Positions 46,620 to 59,300 of a stretch of 64,000 nucleotides of DNA are shown here, in pieces. A program made the translations under genes and the position numbers. A model generated the notes under the pieces. The model worked only from the letters and a program-made list of their open reading frames with translations. It was not told the origin of the DNA and did no database searches. The stretch is from Hyperoodon ampullatus (Eukaryota; Chordata; Mammalia; Artiodactyla; Ziphiidae): the NCBI GenBank assembly GCA_949752795.1, contig CATKHW010000368.1, positions 93,001-157,000 of the forward strand. The letters are read 5' to 3'. Each line of letters begins with the position of its first letter. Position 1 is the first letter of the stretch.

Positions 46620-47310
46620 AGAGACTTAGGGTCCTTTCTGAAGGAGGTAACAGGTGTCAGGGCCTGTTCCAATTAATTCTTGAGGTTTATGTGCTTGGTG
46701 AGCTTGGAATGTGAACCTACATGTGGTTACCAGACTTTTACAGAGAATGTTCATGTATAGGAACCCCATGTCTTGGTACCCAGAGTTGAAAGTCCCAGTC
46801 ATGACTTTTCTTACACCCCTGTCCTCATCAGACACTTCTTGATGATTCTGAGAGTCGGCTTCTATCAGAAAAGCAACTGCACAGGATCCTCCCCACACTG
46901 ATACAGGGACCTTCTCGGGGGGAGAGAGGGCATCCTTGTCAAGTGCCAGATCTCAGGGAGAAGCTGTCCCCATTGAACCACTGTGGGTAAGGTTAGCTGA
47001 GAGAATGTGTGCGGATGCCTTTTGTCAGGCTGTTCCTGTTATGATGCTGGACTTGAACGTATGACAACTTTTTTCTTTATTCATTGAGATAATCATGTTT
47101 TCCTTCTCCATTTTGCTGATGTGGTCAATTATATTGATATTTCAAACCTGAATCAGACTTGCATTTCCGGGGTGATCCCTAATTGGTCTTGATGTATTGC
47201 CCTTTTTATACATTGCTGTATTTCATTTCCTAGTATTATGATCAGGGTTCAAAAAGTATCTTTTATTATTTCTTAATTATATTTTTGGTTTTGAGTTTGC
47301 AAAAAGTAAT
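46620..47310 (-). mobile_element. Antisense L1-like debris
   Basis: 46620-46860 matches 55365-55590 by eye (shared CTGAAGGAGGT, GGCCTGTT, CCCAGTCATGA, CACTTCTTGATG or CAGTTCTTGATG). 46852-47310 matches 37076-37530. The middle of an L1 is missing between these two parts. Confidence 0.5.
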
Positions 47311-47710
47311 TACTCCAGCTTCATCCCAGCTGGAGTCATACGTTGGTAGATTTGGAAAGGACTGTGGAGATAATTTAGCCCAACCCCAGTTTATTGATGG
47401 GAAACTGAGGCTGAGAGAGATGGAATAGTCAGTTCAGGGTCACTCACTGGATTGATATGGCCACTTCTGTCTCTTCTAGGAACATTGGCTGTCATTAATC
47501 TCTGATGTCAATGGCATCTCCTTGGAGGAATCAGTCTGGAAAGGATGTTAGGAGAGGCTCAGATGTCCCTGGTGGCACAGTTTGGACATCCTTTGAGGAT
47601 AAAATGGCAAATGAAACCCAGGGTCACACAGGAGTGGGATGAAGGGTAACACTGGCATGTGCTTCCTCAGGAGCTGTTGAAAGCTCAGAGGTTAGACATA
47701 GAATCTGACT

Positions 47711-47925
47711 TTTTTTCTTTTTCTTTTTTCTTTTGTGGTATGCGGGCCTCTCGCTGTTGTGGCCTCTCCCGTTGCAGAGCACAGGCTCCGGACGCGCAGG
47801 CCCAGCGGCCATGGCTCACGGGCCCAGCCGCTCCGCGGCATGTGGGATCTTCGCGGACCGGGGCACGAACCCGTGTCCCCTGCATCGGCAGGCGGACTCT
47901 CAACCACTGTGCCGCCAGGGAAGCC
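47711..47925 (-). mobile_element. Cetacean CHR-family SINE, minus strand
   Basis: A T-rich start (reverse of the A tail), then GTGGTATGCGGGCCTCTCGC, GGCTCCGGACGCGCAGGC, CGCGGCATGTGGGATCTTC and ending CCAGGGAAGCCC. This is the tRNA-derived SINE form abundant in whales and dolphins. Flanking TAGAATCTGACTTTTT and TAGAATGTGACTTTTT form a target duplication with one mismatch. It is the main basis for calling the host a cetacean. Confidence 0.9.
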
Positions 47926-48089
47926 CTAGAATGTGACTTTTTGATGGGGTAAAAGTTTGGGAGAAGTAGGAAAGAAGGTAGGAAAAGGAGACCTAAACCC
48001 TCAACATGCCCTCATTTGGTGTTTGGGTCACATGGTTGACTTGTTGTTTACCTCTGGGGGCTCTGGGAGGGCGACATGGCCAGTTCAAC

Positions 48090-48270
48090 CAAAGCAGGCT
48101 TGGGGACACACACTTGGGTTTCAATCCCAGCTGCGCCTCATCCTTGCAGGCGACATGGGGCAAGATGCTTAGTATTGCAGGACTTGGGTGCTCTTCATCT
48201 GTGAAAGAGGGTGATGACCCTCCAGGTGTGTTGAAGATGGAAGGAGGTGACATATGCAAAACATGTGTCA
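48090..48270 (+). mobile_element. MIR-like SINE relic
   Basis: TTTCAATCCCAGCTGCGCC, then TCATCTGTGAAAGAGGG with GATGA and a TGAAGATGGA end follow the MIR consensus order. Degenerate. Confidence 0.5.
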
Positions 48271-50359
48271 CAGACTCCTGTTGCCAAGATAGTGAGAAGG
48301 GGGGCAGGCCCCTGTGCTTCCTTTTACAGGTGGGGCAGGAGGCGGGGCGAGAGGAAGGAGCTAAGTTGGACTCAAGTGATGTTCCTGTGAGGAGGGAGCG
48401 GAGCTGTCCCCTCCTCACGGTCCTCCCGGGCTCAGGAGACGTATTTGTTAATGATGAAAACTCGGGACACTCAGCTGAGTGTGGTCCAGCAAACGTCTCA
48501 CAAGCTGAGGGGGCGCTTGAAGATGGGTTTGCAAGCCTCAAGAACTTGCTGGTGGAGCAGATCAGGGAAGGGCAGGGATGAATGTCTTCCCAGAAGGGCT
48601 GATGGCTCCCTTTCCTCCTGGGTGCCACCCTCACTTATGGCCATTGTGTGTCTCCCCTGCAGCCGTGGGCGCCTCGAGGGCAAAGCAGAAGCTGATTCAC
48701 CTGTTAGTGCCCAACAGGTTGTCCCAAGAGGGCATTTGACAGTTGACAGGTGAGCAGAGCAGAAGCAAGTGTATGAACATGTGAAGAACAGTTGTGATCA
48801 CTTCAGGAGAGTGGAGAGGGAGACCCACACTTGGTGCAAGGGCAGGGCCTGGTGGATAGATGGCTGCCCCCAGGTGTGGGAGCAGGCAACAGGAACAGCT
48901 CCAGACCCAACCCACCATGTCTGGATGTTACTGTCCAGCTTTTCCCCTCTGGTCACCTGTGCTGCCGCAGCTGCTGTGTCCAGGGGTTTAAAGTGTCCAA
49001 GCACATCTGATGATTTGTGAGGAAAGGTGGCATGCAGAGCAGCAAGGAAAATAATCTGCTGTGAGTCAGGGTGCAAGCATAGTAGAGTTGTCAACCAAGT
49101 CCCAACTGACTGGTGGAAGCCTTGTGTAAGTACAGCAGCTGCTGCCTGGATGCTGACAGATGTGGGGCAGTACTGAGCCTGGCCTCTGGGTGGCAGAGTT
49201 GTGCGGTGTGGTCCCTCCTCTGTTTTTGGAATCCTGAAGGTGAGAGCAGGTGGCATTGTGCTCTGAGTCAGGGTGAGTTGCTGCATCTATAGCAGTCTGG
49301 GTTCTTTAGATACCAACAACAAAGACCGACTCTGGCCACCTTAGTCAAGAAGATGAGTTAGAAGGTTTTGGTGAGGGTGAGAAGCGATGGGAGAGGAGAG
49401 AATAGATCCCAGCATCAAAGGGAGGACTGGAGAACTAATCTTGGAAAAATACAGGGCTTGAGCTGCTTCAGAGAGTCTGGTAATCCCCTCAAACTGAAAT
49501 TAGGTGTTCTTAGGAAGGATGATGGCAGCATAAATTCAAACCAAACCATCGGATGTCTGCTTTACTCTCATAGTTAGCATGTAATCCTGCCTTCCCATTT
49601 GCTGGTTTGAGAACCTGGGTACAAAAGAGTGCCCTTAAGTCCGCTGCAGCCAACACTTCCTGAGAGTGTGCTACTTGCCACCTCAGGAAGTCCTGTGGGG
49701 TACACAGATAAACAGACATGCAGTCTTTCTCCAGGAGGAGAGGATCAGGCTGGGTCATAGCAAGGACAGTGTTGGGGCCCCAGCAGGCTCCACACACACT
49801 GAGCTTTGGCTCTGCAACCCTGACAGCAAACCTGGCAGTCCTCACACAGGATGAGTTTGCTAGCTGTGGGAGGGCATAGCACTGGATTCTAATAATTTCT
49901 ATTGGGGATAAAAGTAGTCCTCTCTCAGCCTTCAGTTTAGGTACTGGCCCCTGGAGTGTGGGCAGAACTTTTGTGAGTCTCTGCACTGGGGATCAGGACC
50001 CCTGACTTGCGCCCCTGCTCTACCTGCTCTATCTGGCAGGCGATTATGAGTACCTTCAGCCCGCCATCTGGACTGTGACCCGGGCAGGGCATCAGATGGG
50101 GGGTGGATGCCTGCTCCCACCTCTCAGGGGAGCCTGAGGACATGAGGGTTAATGAAGGTAAGCTGTTCTGAGGTCTGTAGAGAAAGCTGTGCAAGTTGAT
50201 GGCTCTTACTGTGACCCTCTTCCTTTTCCCTCCCCTGACGCACTCAGTGGCGATGGAGTCACCGCTGGGTCTGGATGGCTTAGTATGCATAGAAGGGTAT
50301 CATTTAGGGGTGGCTCTGTGTCCTACTAAACTTGTGTCCCTCAACGTTTTCCTCATGAC

Positions 50360-50690
50360 TGGAGGATGCCTAGACCTTATTTGCCTGTGCTATTTTCACC
50401 ATTGCTTCTTGGAAAACTCCTATTCATCCGTCAAACTCCAGAGCTAATGTCACCTCCTTGATGGGGCATTTCTTAGGTAGCACACTATTAGTGACTATTC
50501 ATCCCTGATCCTACAACAGTTTCCTCACACCGTTAACACAGGCTTCAGTAGATCCTACTATAACTAGGCTTTCTTCCTCTTACTGAATGTGCAGTAGTGG
50601 CTCCACTGTATTCATCTTTTTATCTACAGGCTGAGCAGAGATTTGTATTTGTTGAATAAATGAATGAAATGAATGAAAATCACCCCTAAG
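50360..50690 (+). mobile_element. L2-like 3' end
   Basis: CTCCTATTCATCCGTCAAACTC, later CACTGTATTCATC and the terminal GTTGAATAAATGAATGAA are typical of L2 3' ends. Confidence 0.55.
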
Positions 50691-51889
50691 AGATATGGAA
50701 TGGGTTTCTGTGTCTGGACCATATGCCTTGCTCATAAACAGTCCTTGCAAAACACTCGTGATTGAATTCTTACTCTTTTAACTGCCTTGCACCTGCTTTT
50801 GCAGTTCCCTCTGACTTCTCTTTTTGTATTCTATTTTCTTCCTGCCCTTTGGAGGATTCCCTGCCCCCTTTCTAATACCAGGAGGGTGTCTCTGGTATTC
50901 CAGTGCCCAGAATTCCAAATTACTTGGGTCTCATGGGTGGTGTGCTGGTAAATGTTTAATAATTGGCTCTCAGCCTGTAGTTACAACAGGAATGTCAGAC
51001 GGTATTTTCATTTGTGGTAAAGTTAACATGAAAATGAAACAATGAAGACAGCTGTCTAAATTTCACTTGTTTCTCAGTGCTTTGAGTGATGTCTTTTTCA
51101 AAATAGAGAATAGTTTAACAGTCGAAGAATATTCTTTCAAATTTTTGCACTAATCACAATGGAAAGAATTCAGACAGGACATAATGTTTAGTTTAAACTG
51201 AATTAACTTTTCACCCTCACATTCTTAAGTCCAGATAAACAATGAACCAAGAAACGAAGCCCCGATTTATAGCATATGCCATAGATGCCCCCATCATGGC
51301 TGACTTGATGTCATTCGATGTGGAGTGGGCGAGAAGTGCACAGGAGCAGGGCACCACAGCCCACATACAGGCCCAACAGTTGTGGCCCCATCGGCAGCAA
51401 GGTATTCAATAGTGAAAACTAGTAAAAGAATTAGGAAGTGGTGAGTTTGGGATATTTATTGTGTTTATATAATTTATTAATAGTTTACTTAATGTGGTTT
51501 TTGATAATGCCTGTGTTAAAACAGCTAGCTCACAGAATTCCTGAAAATCTCACAAGGCACTATGAGCTGGCTCTGACCGACCACTGGCCACATGCCACAA
51601 AAAAACTGTGTACTCAAAGAGAGTTGAGGGGAGAGAGGACACTTTTGGGGGACAGAGTTGCATGTATGTGTCCCCTCAGCCTCTTCATGTGGTGAGCTGT
51701 ACTCAATGCCACAGTGACAGGTTCTGTCTGTTGGTTCAATCAACCTGTGTATGTCATCCCTTCTACTTGGCTTTCCTGCACCATAGTGGTGGAAAAGCTA
51801 AATGTACATTTTATAGACCCCTTGCAGTGAGGACATGGGCTTTTGACATGGATCCCTCCAAGCATCTCCACCCATCAGTGCACCTGGAT

Positions 51890-54800
51890 AGGAATTCCAA
51901 AAGGTGTGAGGTGATATCTCATTGTGGTTTTGACTTGCATTTTCCTAATGAGTAGGATGTTGAACATCCTTTAATGTATTAATCTATCACATTTATTGTT
52001 TTGTCTATGTTGAACCATGCTTGCATTCCAGGGTAGAATCCCACTTCATTATGGTGTATGATCCTTTAAATGGTTCACTAGTACTTTGTTGAGATTTTTT
52101 CCATTATATTCACCAGGGATATTGGTCTCTAGTTTTCCTTTCTTAAATGTCCTTTTCTGGCTTTGGATTCAGGGTAGTGCTGGCCTTGTAAAGTGTCTTT
52201 GGTAGTGTTTCTTCCTCTTCATTTTTTGCAGAAAAGCTTGAGAAAGGTTGTTGTTCATTCTTCTTTAAACATTTGTAGAATGTACTAGTATAACCATCTG
52301 GTTCTGAGCTTTTCTTTGTTGGAATGTTTTTGATTACTAATTGAATCTCCTTACTCATTATTGGTCTGTTAAGATTTTCTGTTTCTTCAGGATTTAGTCT
52401 TGGTGGATTGTACTTTCTAGGACTTTCCCCATTTCTTCAATATTGTCCGATTTGTTGATGTACAGTTGTTAAATAGTAGAGTTTTATAATTAATTTTGGT
52501 AATATCAGTTTTCATGTCTTCTCCTTCATTTATAATTTTATCAATTTGGTTTCTCTTTCTTTTACTTGCTTAGTCTAAACTATTGTCACTTTTGTTTATG
52601 TTCTCCAGAAAACTAACTCTTCATTTTGTTAATCTTTTATATTGTTCTCTTGCTTTGTATTTCATTTATTTCTGCTCCAATCTCTATTATTTTCTTCCTT
52701 CTACTAACTTGGTGCTTTTTTAAATAGTTCTTTAGGTTGAAATATTATTTTCCTTAAAACATGCATTGACTTCTATAAATTTCCTCCTTAGAAATGTTTT
52801 TGTTGCATACTGCATGATCTGGTTTACATACTGTGTTTGCCTTTTCAAGATATTTGTTTGTTTTCAAAAAAGTCTTCTCTGGTCCACTGGTTGCTCAGGC
52901 ATGCGTTGTTTAATTTTCATGTAATTTAGCATCTTCCAGCTTTCCTCACGATATTCATTCCTACTTTCATACAATTGTAGTTGGAGAAAATGCATGGCAT
53001 GATATCAGTCTTCTTAAATTTATCGAGACTTGCCTGTGGCCTAAAATATGACGTATCGTAGAAAATGGTCCATAGGTGCTTGAGAAAATTGTATATTCTG
53101 CTGCTGTTGTATGAAATGAAATGTGTATATCTTTTAGGTCTCCTTTGGTCTATAATTTTGTTCAAGTCTGCTGCTTCCTGATCATTTCTCTATCTGGATG
53201 ATCCTTCCATTGTTTAGAGTGGTTATTAAAGTCCTCACTTATTTTTGTGTTATTTTTTTGCCTTTTGTTCTGTTAATAATCGCTTTATATACTTAGGTGC
53301 TCTGATATTGAGTGCATATATGTACGTGCAATTGCAATGTTTTCTTGATGGGTTGTCTTTTTTTTTTTTTTTTAATCATTATATAATGACCTTCTTTGTC
53401 CCTGGAGCATTTTTAGCTCAAAGTCTATGTCGTCTGATGTAAGTATAGATATCAATGCTGTCTTCTGGTTACCATTTGCTTGAGTATCTTTTTCCATTCC
53501 ATGACTGTTAGTCTTTGGGTGTCTTTAAAACTAAAGTAATTCTATAGTGGGGAGCATATTTCTGGACCTCTCTTTTGTTTTTGATCCATTCAGCGATTTT
53601 ATGTGTTTCTATTGAATTTAATTTTTTTATGTTTAAAGTAATTATTGATATGTAAATACTTACAATTGCCATTTTGTTAATTTTTTCAAGTGTTTTATAG
53701 GTCCATTTTCCCTAGCTTCTTATCTTCCTGTCTTTTGCTAATTGATGACTCTTTGTAGCGGGTATGCTTAGATTCCTCTTTTATCATCTTTTTTATATGT
53801 ACCAGAGGTTTTCTCTTTATGGTTATCATGAAGCCTACCTAAAATATATTTATAACATCCTATTCTAAGCTGATAACAACATGGATAGCATACATAGATT
53901 TTCCCTTTATTTCTCCATCCTACACATGTTAGGTTATCAATATGGCAACTTATATATTTTAATGTTCCATATCCAGTAAGATATTATAGTAGTTATGGTT
54001 GTTTAATACATTTTAAACTCTTAACTAGTGTTCTAAGTGAATTAAACACCAAAATTACAAGATTACAGGGTCTGATTTTGACAATATGTGTCATTAGCGG
54101 TGAGTTTTACAAACTTCTCATGTTTTCACAATGCTAACTATTATTCATTTATTTCTGCTTGATGAAATTCCTGTCGAAATTCTTTTATAGCAGGTCTTCT
54201 GGTGATGAACTCTTTTAGATTTCTTTGTTTAGATATATTTTCAATCTCTTTCTTCATTTCTGAAGAACAGATTTGCGGGGTACAATATTCTTCAACAGAA
54301 TTTTTTTATTCTTTCTGTACTTGAATACATCACCCCTCTCTCTCCTGGACTACAAAGTTTGTATTGGGAAGTCCCTCTAAATTCTTATGGTGGTGACTTA
54401 CATGTGGTGACTCATTTTTCTCTTGTTGCTTTCAAATTTCCCTGTGTCTTTGACCATAGACAATTTACGTACAATGTGATTTCCCATAGCCATTGCAGAT
54501 TCAACTTGTTTGGCATTCTTTGTGCTTCATCAATTTGGATGTACATCTCTCATTCCATGTTTGGTAAGTGTTCAAGTCTTTTGTTTCAAACATACTTTTT
54601 CTCTTCCTCTTCTCATATGGGACTCCCATAATTCACTCTTGTTTCTGTTTGTAATGTCCCATAGTGTTTCTTTACTCTTAAATTAATTTTTCTTTTCACT
54701 CCTGTGGCAGGATAACTTCAAGTGACCTATCTTTTAGTTCACTGATTCTTTCTTCTGCTGGCTCGAGTTTGTTGTTGAATCTCTTTATTATATTCTTCAG

Positions 54801-55600
54801 TACAGTCATTGTATTCTTCAGCTCTAGTTTCTAGTTGTTCTTTCGATGGTTTCTATTACTTTGTTGAACATCTCATTTGGTTGATACATTTTCTTCCTGA
54901 ATTTTATGAAGTTGTGTGTCGATGTGTGTTTCTTGTATTTCACTAAACTATTTCAAAGAGATTATTTTGAATTCTCTCTACAAGAGTCCATAGATCTCTG
55001 TTTCTTTAGAGAGTTTGTTCTTTTCATCATCTCACGTTTCCTTGATTCTTCATGGTCCTTGATTTGTTGCATTGGTATGTGCACTGGTATTTGAGTAAGC
55101 AGTCTCTTCTTCCCTTCTTGGACTCTGTGGTCCATGTGTTGCTTCATCTTCATATATATATCCTGTGATTTTCACAGTGAATTCTTGCCTATTGATAGTC
55201 CTCTAGCATGTAAGTGTGGAAGGAAACCTGATCATGTTTTCAAAGTATTCTTTAGGAGGGATCTGATAAATTGGGAGGTCTGTCTGTGTCATCAGAGGAG
55301 CTGATGGGAAATTGGGACCCTGCAATTACCTTAATATTATGAGAAATATTAAGGTACAGGAAGGGAACTTACACTTCTGAAGGAGGTGGTAGGTTTGAGG
55401 GCCTGTTTTTGACAGTGTCTGGGAGATTACATGGGTGGTGGCCTCGGATGTTAACCTACACGTGGTCAGCAGTTTACAGAGAATTCTCAAGTGTGGCAAC
55501 CTCAAGTCCTGGTGTCCAGAGCTGAAAGGCCCAGTCATGATTTCTTCTAACACCTTGGTCCTCACCGCACAGTTCTTGATGTCTCTGAGCTCATCATCCT
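51890..55600 (-). mobile_element. Degenerate LINE-1, antisense
   Basis: On the minus strand, 52143-52358 encodes a reverse-transcriptase segment (KNIPTKKSSEPDGYTSTFYK and LYKASTTLNPKPEKD), and 52926-53165 encodes the end of the endonuclease (LDKFKKTDIMPCIFSNYN). Sequence at 54.7-55.15 kb fits the ORF1/5' end and 55.3-55.6 kb a 5' UTR. ORF order is consistent with one element read right to left. All frames are broken; it is inactive. Confidence 0.8.
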
Positions 55601-56164
55601 CTCCCTCCCTGGGGCAGAGGAGGAAGACATTAACTACTGGGCCCCTGAGTCTTTACAAGTGACCTGGCACTGTTCTGAGCACACTGTAGCAGTTACTATC
55701 ACCCTCTTGGCACCCTGTAGAGGAGACACCATTATCCATCTTTTCAGTGTGAAATTGAAGCAGAGCGAGATTAAGTAACTTGCCCAGGAGATTAAGTAAC
55801 AGCAAGTGAGTAATGGACACCAGACTGTATTCATACATCAAAGATATTTGGGGCTTCTTGGAAAGAGCATATTTTGGCTAAAACCCCACGTATCTCAACC
55901 CATGGTGACAGATGAAGGCCTGTCTGTGGGGAATGAGACTCATCATGTCTACATCCACAGGATACCAGGGTGCTTTGTCCTGGCAGGAGCAGTAGAGCTG
56001 CATCTCATACAGTGGAGCAGTGCTCACCAGGTAACAAACTCTCTTGCTCATCAACAACAAATCCCAAGTCCTTTTGACTGTAAACCAAAACACAATATAT
56101 GTGTCCAATTCAGTACAAAAGGGGCTCTTAACAATTTTGTGTTTTTGGTGCTTTAGATGTTGGG
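55601..56164. other. 3' flank of copy B
   Basis: Expected to hold the 3' UTR of copy B. No AATAAA or ATTAAA signal was found on the minus strand in this short stretch, so the polyadenylation site is unassigned. Confidence 0.4.
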
Positions 56165-56392
56165 CTATGGGGGTGGGGGTGACAAAGTACTTCTGCAGAG
56201 GTTCCGGGCAGTAGGAGGGATCAGCGGCAGCATCCTGGAGTGTGACTGAGAGCGTATGGGTGGGAGATGTTGACCATGTGCACAGCAGTTCCTGAGGGGG
56301 CAGCACTCCTGGCCAGGTTGAAGGCAGATATTTGGGCTGCAGAACATTTGTGTGCAGTGGGGATTCCATAAGTTGAAGTTGGTGCACCGGCC
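56165..56392 (-). CDS. ANTXRL: Copy B exon 17: terminal, Cys-rich tail and stop
   Basis: 228 nt. It starts GRCTNFNLWNPHCTQMFCSP after a TTCCTCAAACAG acceptor. Nine Cys are present in 75 residues, including E-C-C-P and N-C-C-A pairs, and it ends L-S-P-P-P-P and TAG (56165-56167). Intracellular Cys pairs next to hydrophobic residues could be palmitoylated (inference). Confidence 0.85.
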   Translation of the reverse strand, partial: GRCTNFNLWNPHCTQMFCSPNICLQPGQECCPLRNCCAHGQHLPPIRSQSHSRMLPLIPPTARNLCRSTLSPPPP

Positions 56393-59300
56393 CTGTTTGA
56401 GGAAGAGTAGAGAGAGAAGGTCACTGAGAAGCCATTGGAATTGGGAGCAGAAGGCTGTGCTTTCCTTGGCTCAAGGGGATTAGGCTCAGTACCTGTCAGG
56501 ATCCCCAGGGTGAGCCTTTGTTGATGCCCTTCCTCTTCCTAGGTCCTGGCCTCCAGCCTGCGCTTCTAATTCTAGACTCTCTTCAGATATTGGACATATG
56601 CCCTCCCTTCCCTATGGAGCCCCGTTGTTGTGACTCTGGACTCCCTTTGCTCTGGTGTTGAACTTGCCTGCTCCCCTCTGCACTGGGAGCCTGGTTAGCA
56701 AGGACAAGGGCTTATTGCCACTGTAGCCCCAGCATTGCCCAGGTTCTCTTGATGAGTATGTGCCGAAGGGATGGGTTCTCACTGCAACCCTCAGGCTGGG
56801 GTTGAGTCCAAAGAGCAAGGGCAGGTGACGGTGCCCTCAGATGGGTGATGGGCTCTGGAGGCAACAGCACATACAGACCCCTTGGTTTGGGTAGAGATTG
56901 ATGCGGACCCTTTGGGACACCATAATCTGTCTGCAGCATCACAGGGAGGGTGGTGAGCACACTGACCAGCTGACAGCATCTATGGGCAGCCCTGGACTGG
57001 ATCTGTCAATGGGACTCCAGGACCTCTGGACTTTGGGTTATTCGGACTCACCTGGACACTTTCTTAGCCTCACCAAAAACTGACCTAGCATTCTTCATAA
57101 CTGCATTATTTGTTCAGTGGCATTTTATTATTTTATCCCTGTTTTTGTTTGAAAAAAAGGTAAGGCTTGGAGCGTTTCAGTAACTAGACTAACTGCGCAG
57201 ATTTAGTAACAGGTTGAAGTCAGTACTTTCCTACAATCACTCCTGAAAATGCCAAAGGGACCTTTCCCCATCCCTGCACAGTGCCCCGCAAAGCAGATTT
57301 CTGTGCCCTATATTGTCAGATCCAAAATGCCTCCTTGTGTCACAGAAATGACCTAAAGCCTCTACACAGGAGCACGTGTAACTAGAAGTGCCCATTCATT
57401 CATTCATTCATTCATCATCAGAGGGCTCAGTGTGTGTGGACCACGTGCATCGGAACAACTGGATTTGGTGCCCTCGCAACACTCTGACCTGCAGGACTGG
57501 TGTGCCTCTGTCCCCCACACCCTATTGGGTGACACTGGGTATCCTGTGAACATCTTGACCATTGCATTGATGAGGACAGTACTTGATTTCCAGCCTTTCA
57601 ATTCACCAAGCCCTACAGCCCCAGGGCATACGCACTGGCTGTTTCCTCCGTTTGGAAGGACCTCTCTGGATTTATTTTTATCAGTTATTTCTCAGCTTAA
57701 CTGTCACTCTCTCACAGATTCTGATCTGGCCAAACAGCCACTCACTGAGATATTCATGACTTTCAAGTGTCTAGAGAGCTGTCTAGAGACAGGTGGAGAA
57801 TGGGGCTTCTGTGCAAGCAAGGCTGGGACTCAGAGCTCGATTCAGACCCAGAGCCGGGAGCCAAGCTGCAGAAGGAGCCCCGACACCACTGTCACCGGAC
57901 AGTGTCTCTGCTGGATGTGAGCATGCCTCAGGTGTGTCATCAGCAGTGTCCAAGAGACTTTCAGGCCTATCCAGAGCTTCTAAATGCCCACCTGTCCAGC
58001 CACCAAGAGCCAGTGTTTTCCGGATTCAGGGAATGTGGTCAGTACAGACCTCACTGCACATCGTGGGACTGCAACATCCTCCAGGCCCCTGGCCCGGTCT
58101 GTACAAAAGGTCTGATAATGGGGACACCAGGAATATGATGCCCAGGCAGGTGCTTCCCAAGAGAACCAGGAGCAAGGCCCTCCTCAGATCTGGAGGCCTG
58201 AGAAGGGCAGCTCTCTGACGGTTTGGGGGTAACCATCATGAGACCATGAGTGCTGCACCGAATGGGGGACAGAGCGGTGAGAAGGGTGGAGCCAGGCTCC
58301 GAATTCAAGTCCCGCTCTGCTGCTCCCACCCTTTGTGAGCTGGGACAAGTCACTCAGCCTCTCTGTGGGTCACACCTGCCTCCATAAAGCTGGGATCTAC
58401 CAGTACAATAGTATCTACCTGTACATTCACTGGGAGCATTAAAGCAGTGAGAACATGTAAACTTCTTGAGCAACTGACCCACAGAAAGGATGCAATAAAA
58501 TTATCTATCATTATTATTATTATTATTAAATAACAAGGATGACAAGTGGAGAAATTGGGCTTCTCCACATTGACACAGGTCCTGACACAAGTGGGGCATC
58601 TTTACTACCTGGTAAAACCAGTCAGTGTTGGCCAGACAATATTGGGAGGGGGGTGTCACCATGTCCTCTGCCACTCCTGCAGCTGAGTGAGCAGCCCAGG
58701 AGGGTCTTATGGATGGGGTGCAGCCAGCAGTCCCACAGGGTCAGGTAGGCATTGGGGAGGGATGATGGACGGGAATCCAATAGGCCTCTCCGGCCCTTTT
58801 CGCTTAAGATTGCAATTGCTGGGCATTGCTCTGGAGAAGAAAGGTCCTGACATCCTTGAGACGAGGATGCAGGGGAAATGCACGGGCACCATGTTGAGTA
58901 TCGTCTGGAAGCTCATGAGCTCCAGGTCTCCACGCCTTGGGCGTTCCTCTCGGCAGATGCCCGGAGAGGGCTCTCTGACCCACAGTCCCGGGGGCAACTG
59001 TCAAGGGCAAAAGCAAGACCCCAGACATGGGGAGCATCCCTGTGCCCTGCTTACCATGTCCCTGTGTGGACACCACATCAATGACATCTGGTTGCAGCGC
59101 TGGACAAAGTCACACAAGGTATCCAGTTTTCTCTGAAAAGCAGATGTGGTTGTGAGGAAGCTACAGGCATAGATGCTGCCTCTAGAGGGGTAGTGTCCCC
59201 TCTGACTTGAGATGGTCTGTCAGGGCTCTGTCCCCACCAATTCCCTGAGACAGCACTGAAGCTACCCTTTGGGGCCACCCACCAACATCCAGAAACCTGG

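Larger units (their letters stand above)
45481..51890. other. Intergenic DNA upstream of copy A
   Basis: No gene is recognised. About 46060-46200 (CAAATCACCCCAAACTCAG, AAAACAAGAACTATTTTATT) looks like an old retroelement, family not assigned. It also includes L1-like debris (46.6-47.3 kb), a SINE (47.7 kb), a MIR (48.1 kb) and an L2 end (50.4-50.7 kb). The promoter of copy A must lie at its left end, but no TATA box or CpG island is visible. Confidence 0.55.
56393..59054. other. Copy B intron 16
   Basis: Holds a short TTCA repeat (57393-57416), a MIR relic (58285-58510) and a TTA microsatellite (58509-58528). No exon is recognised; the open frame at 58707-58997 (-) has no family motif. Confidence 0.65.

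Noticed and set aside
48006..48581. Open frame of 191 codons (+)
   Set aside because: It overlaps a MIR relic and has no motif, start context or splice support.
58707..58997. Possible extra tail exon of copy B (- strand frame)
   Set aside because: Exons 16 and 17 join directly in phase 0 and this frame has no family similarity.
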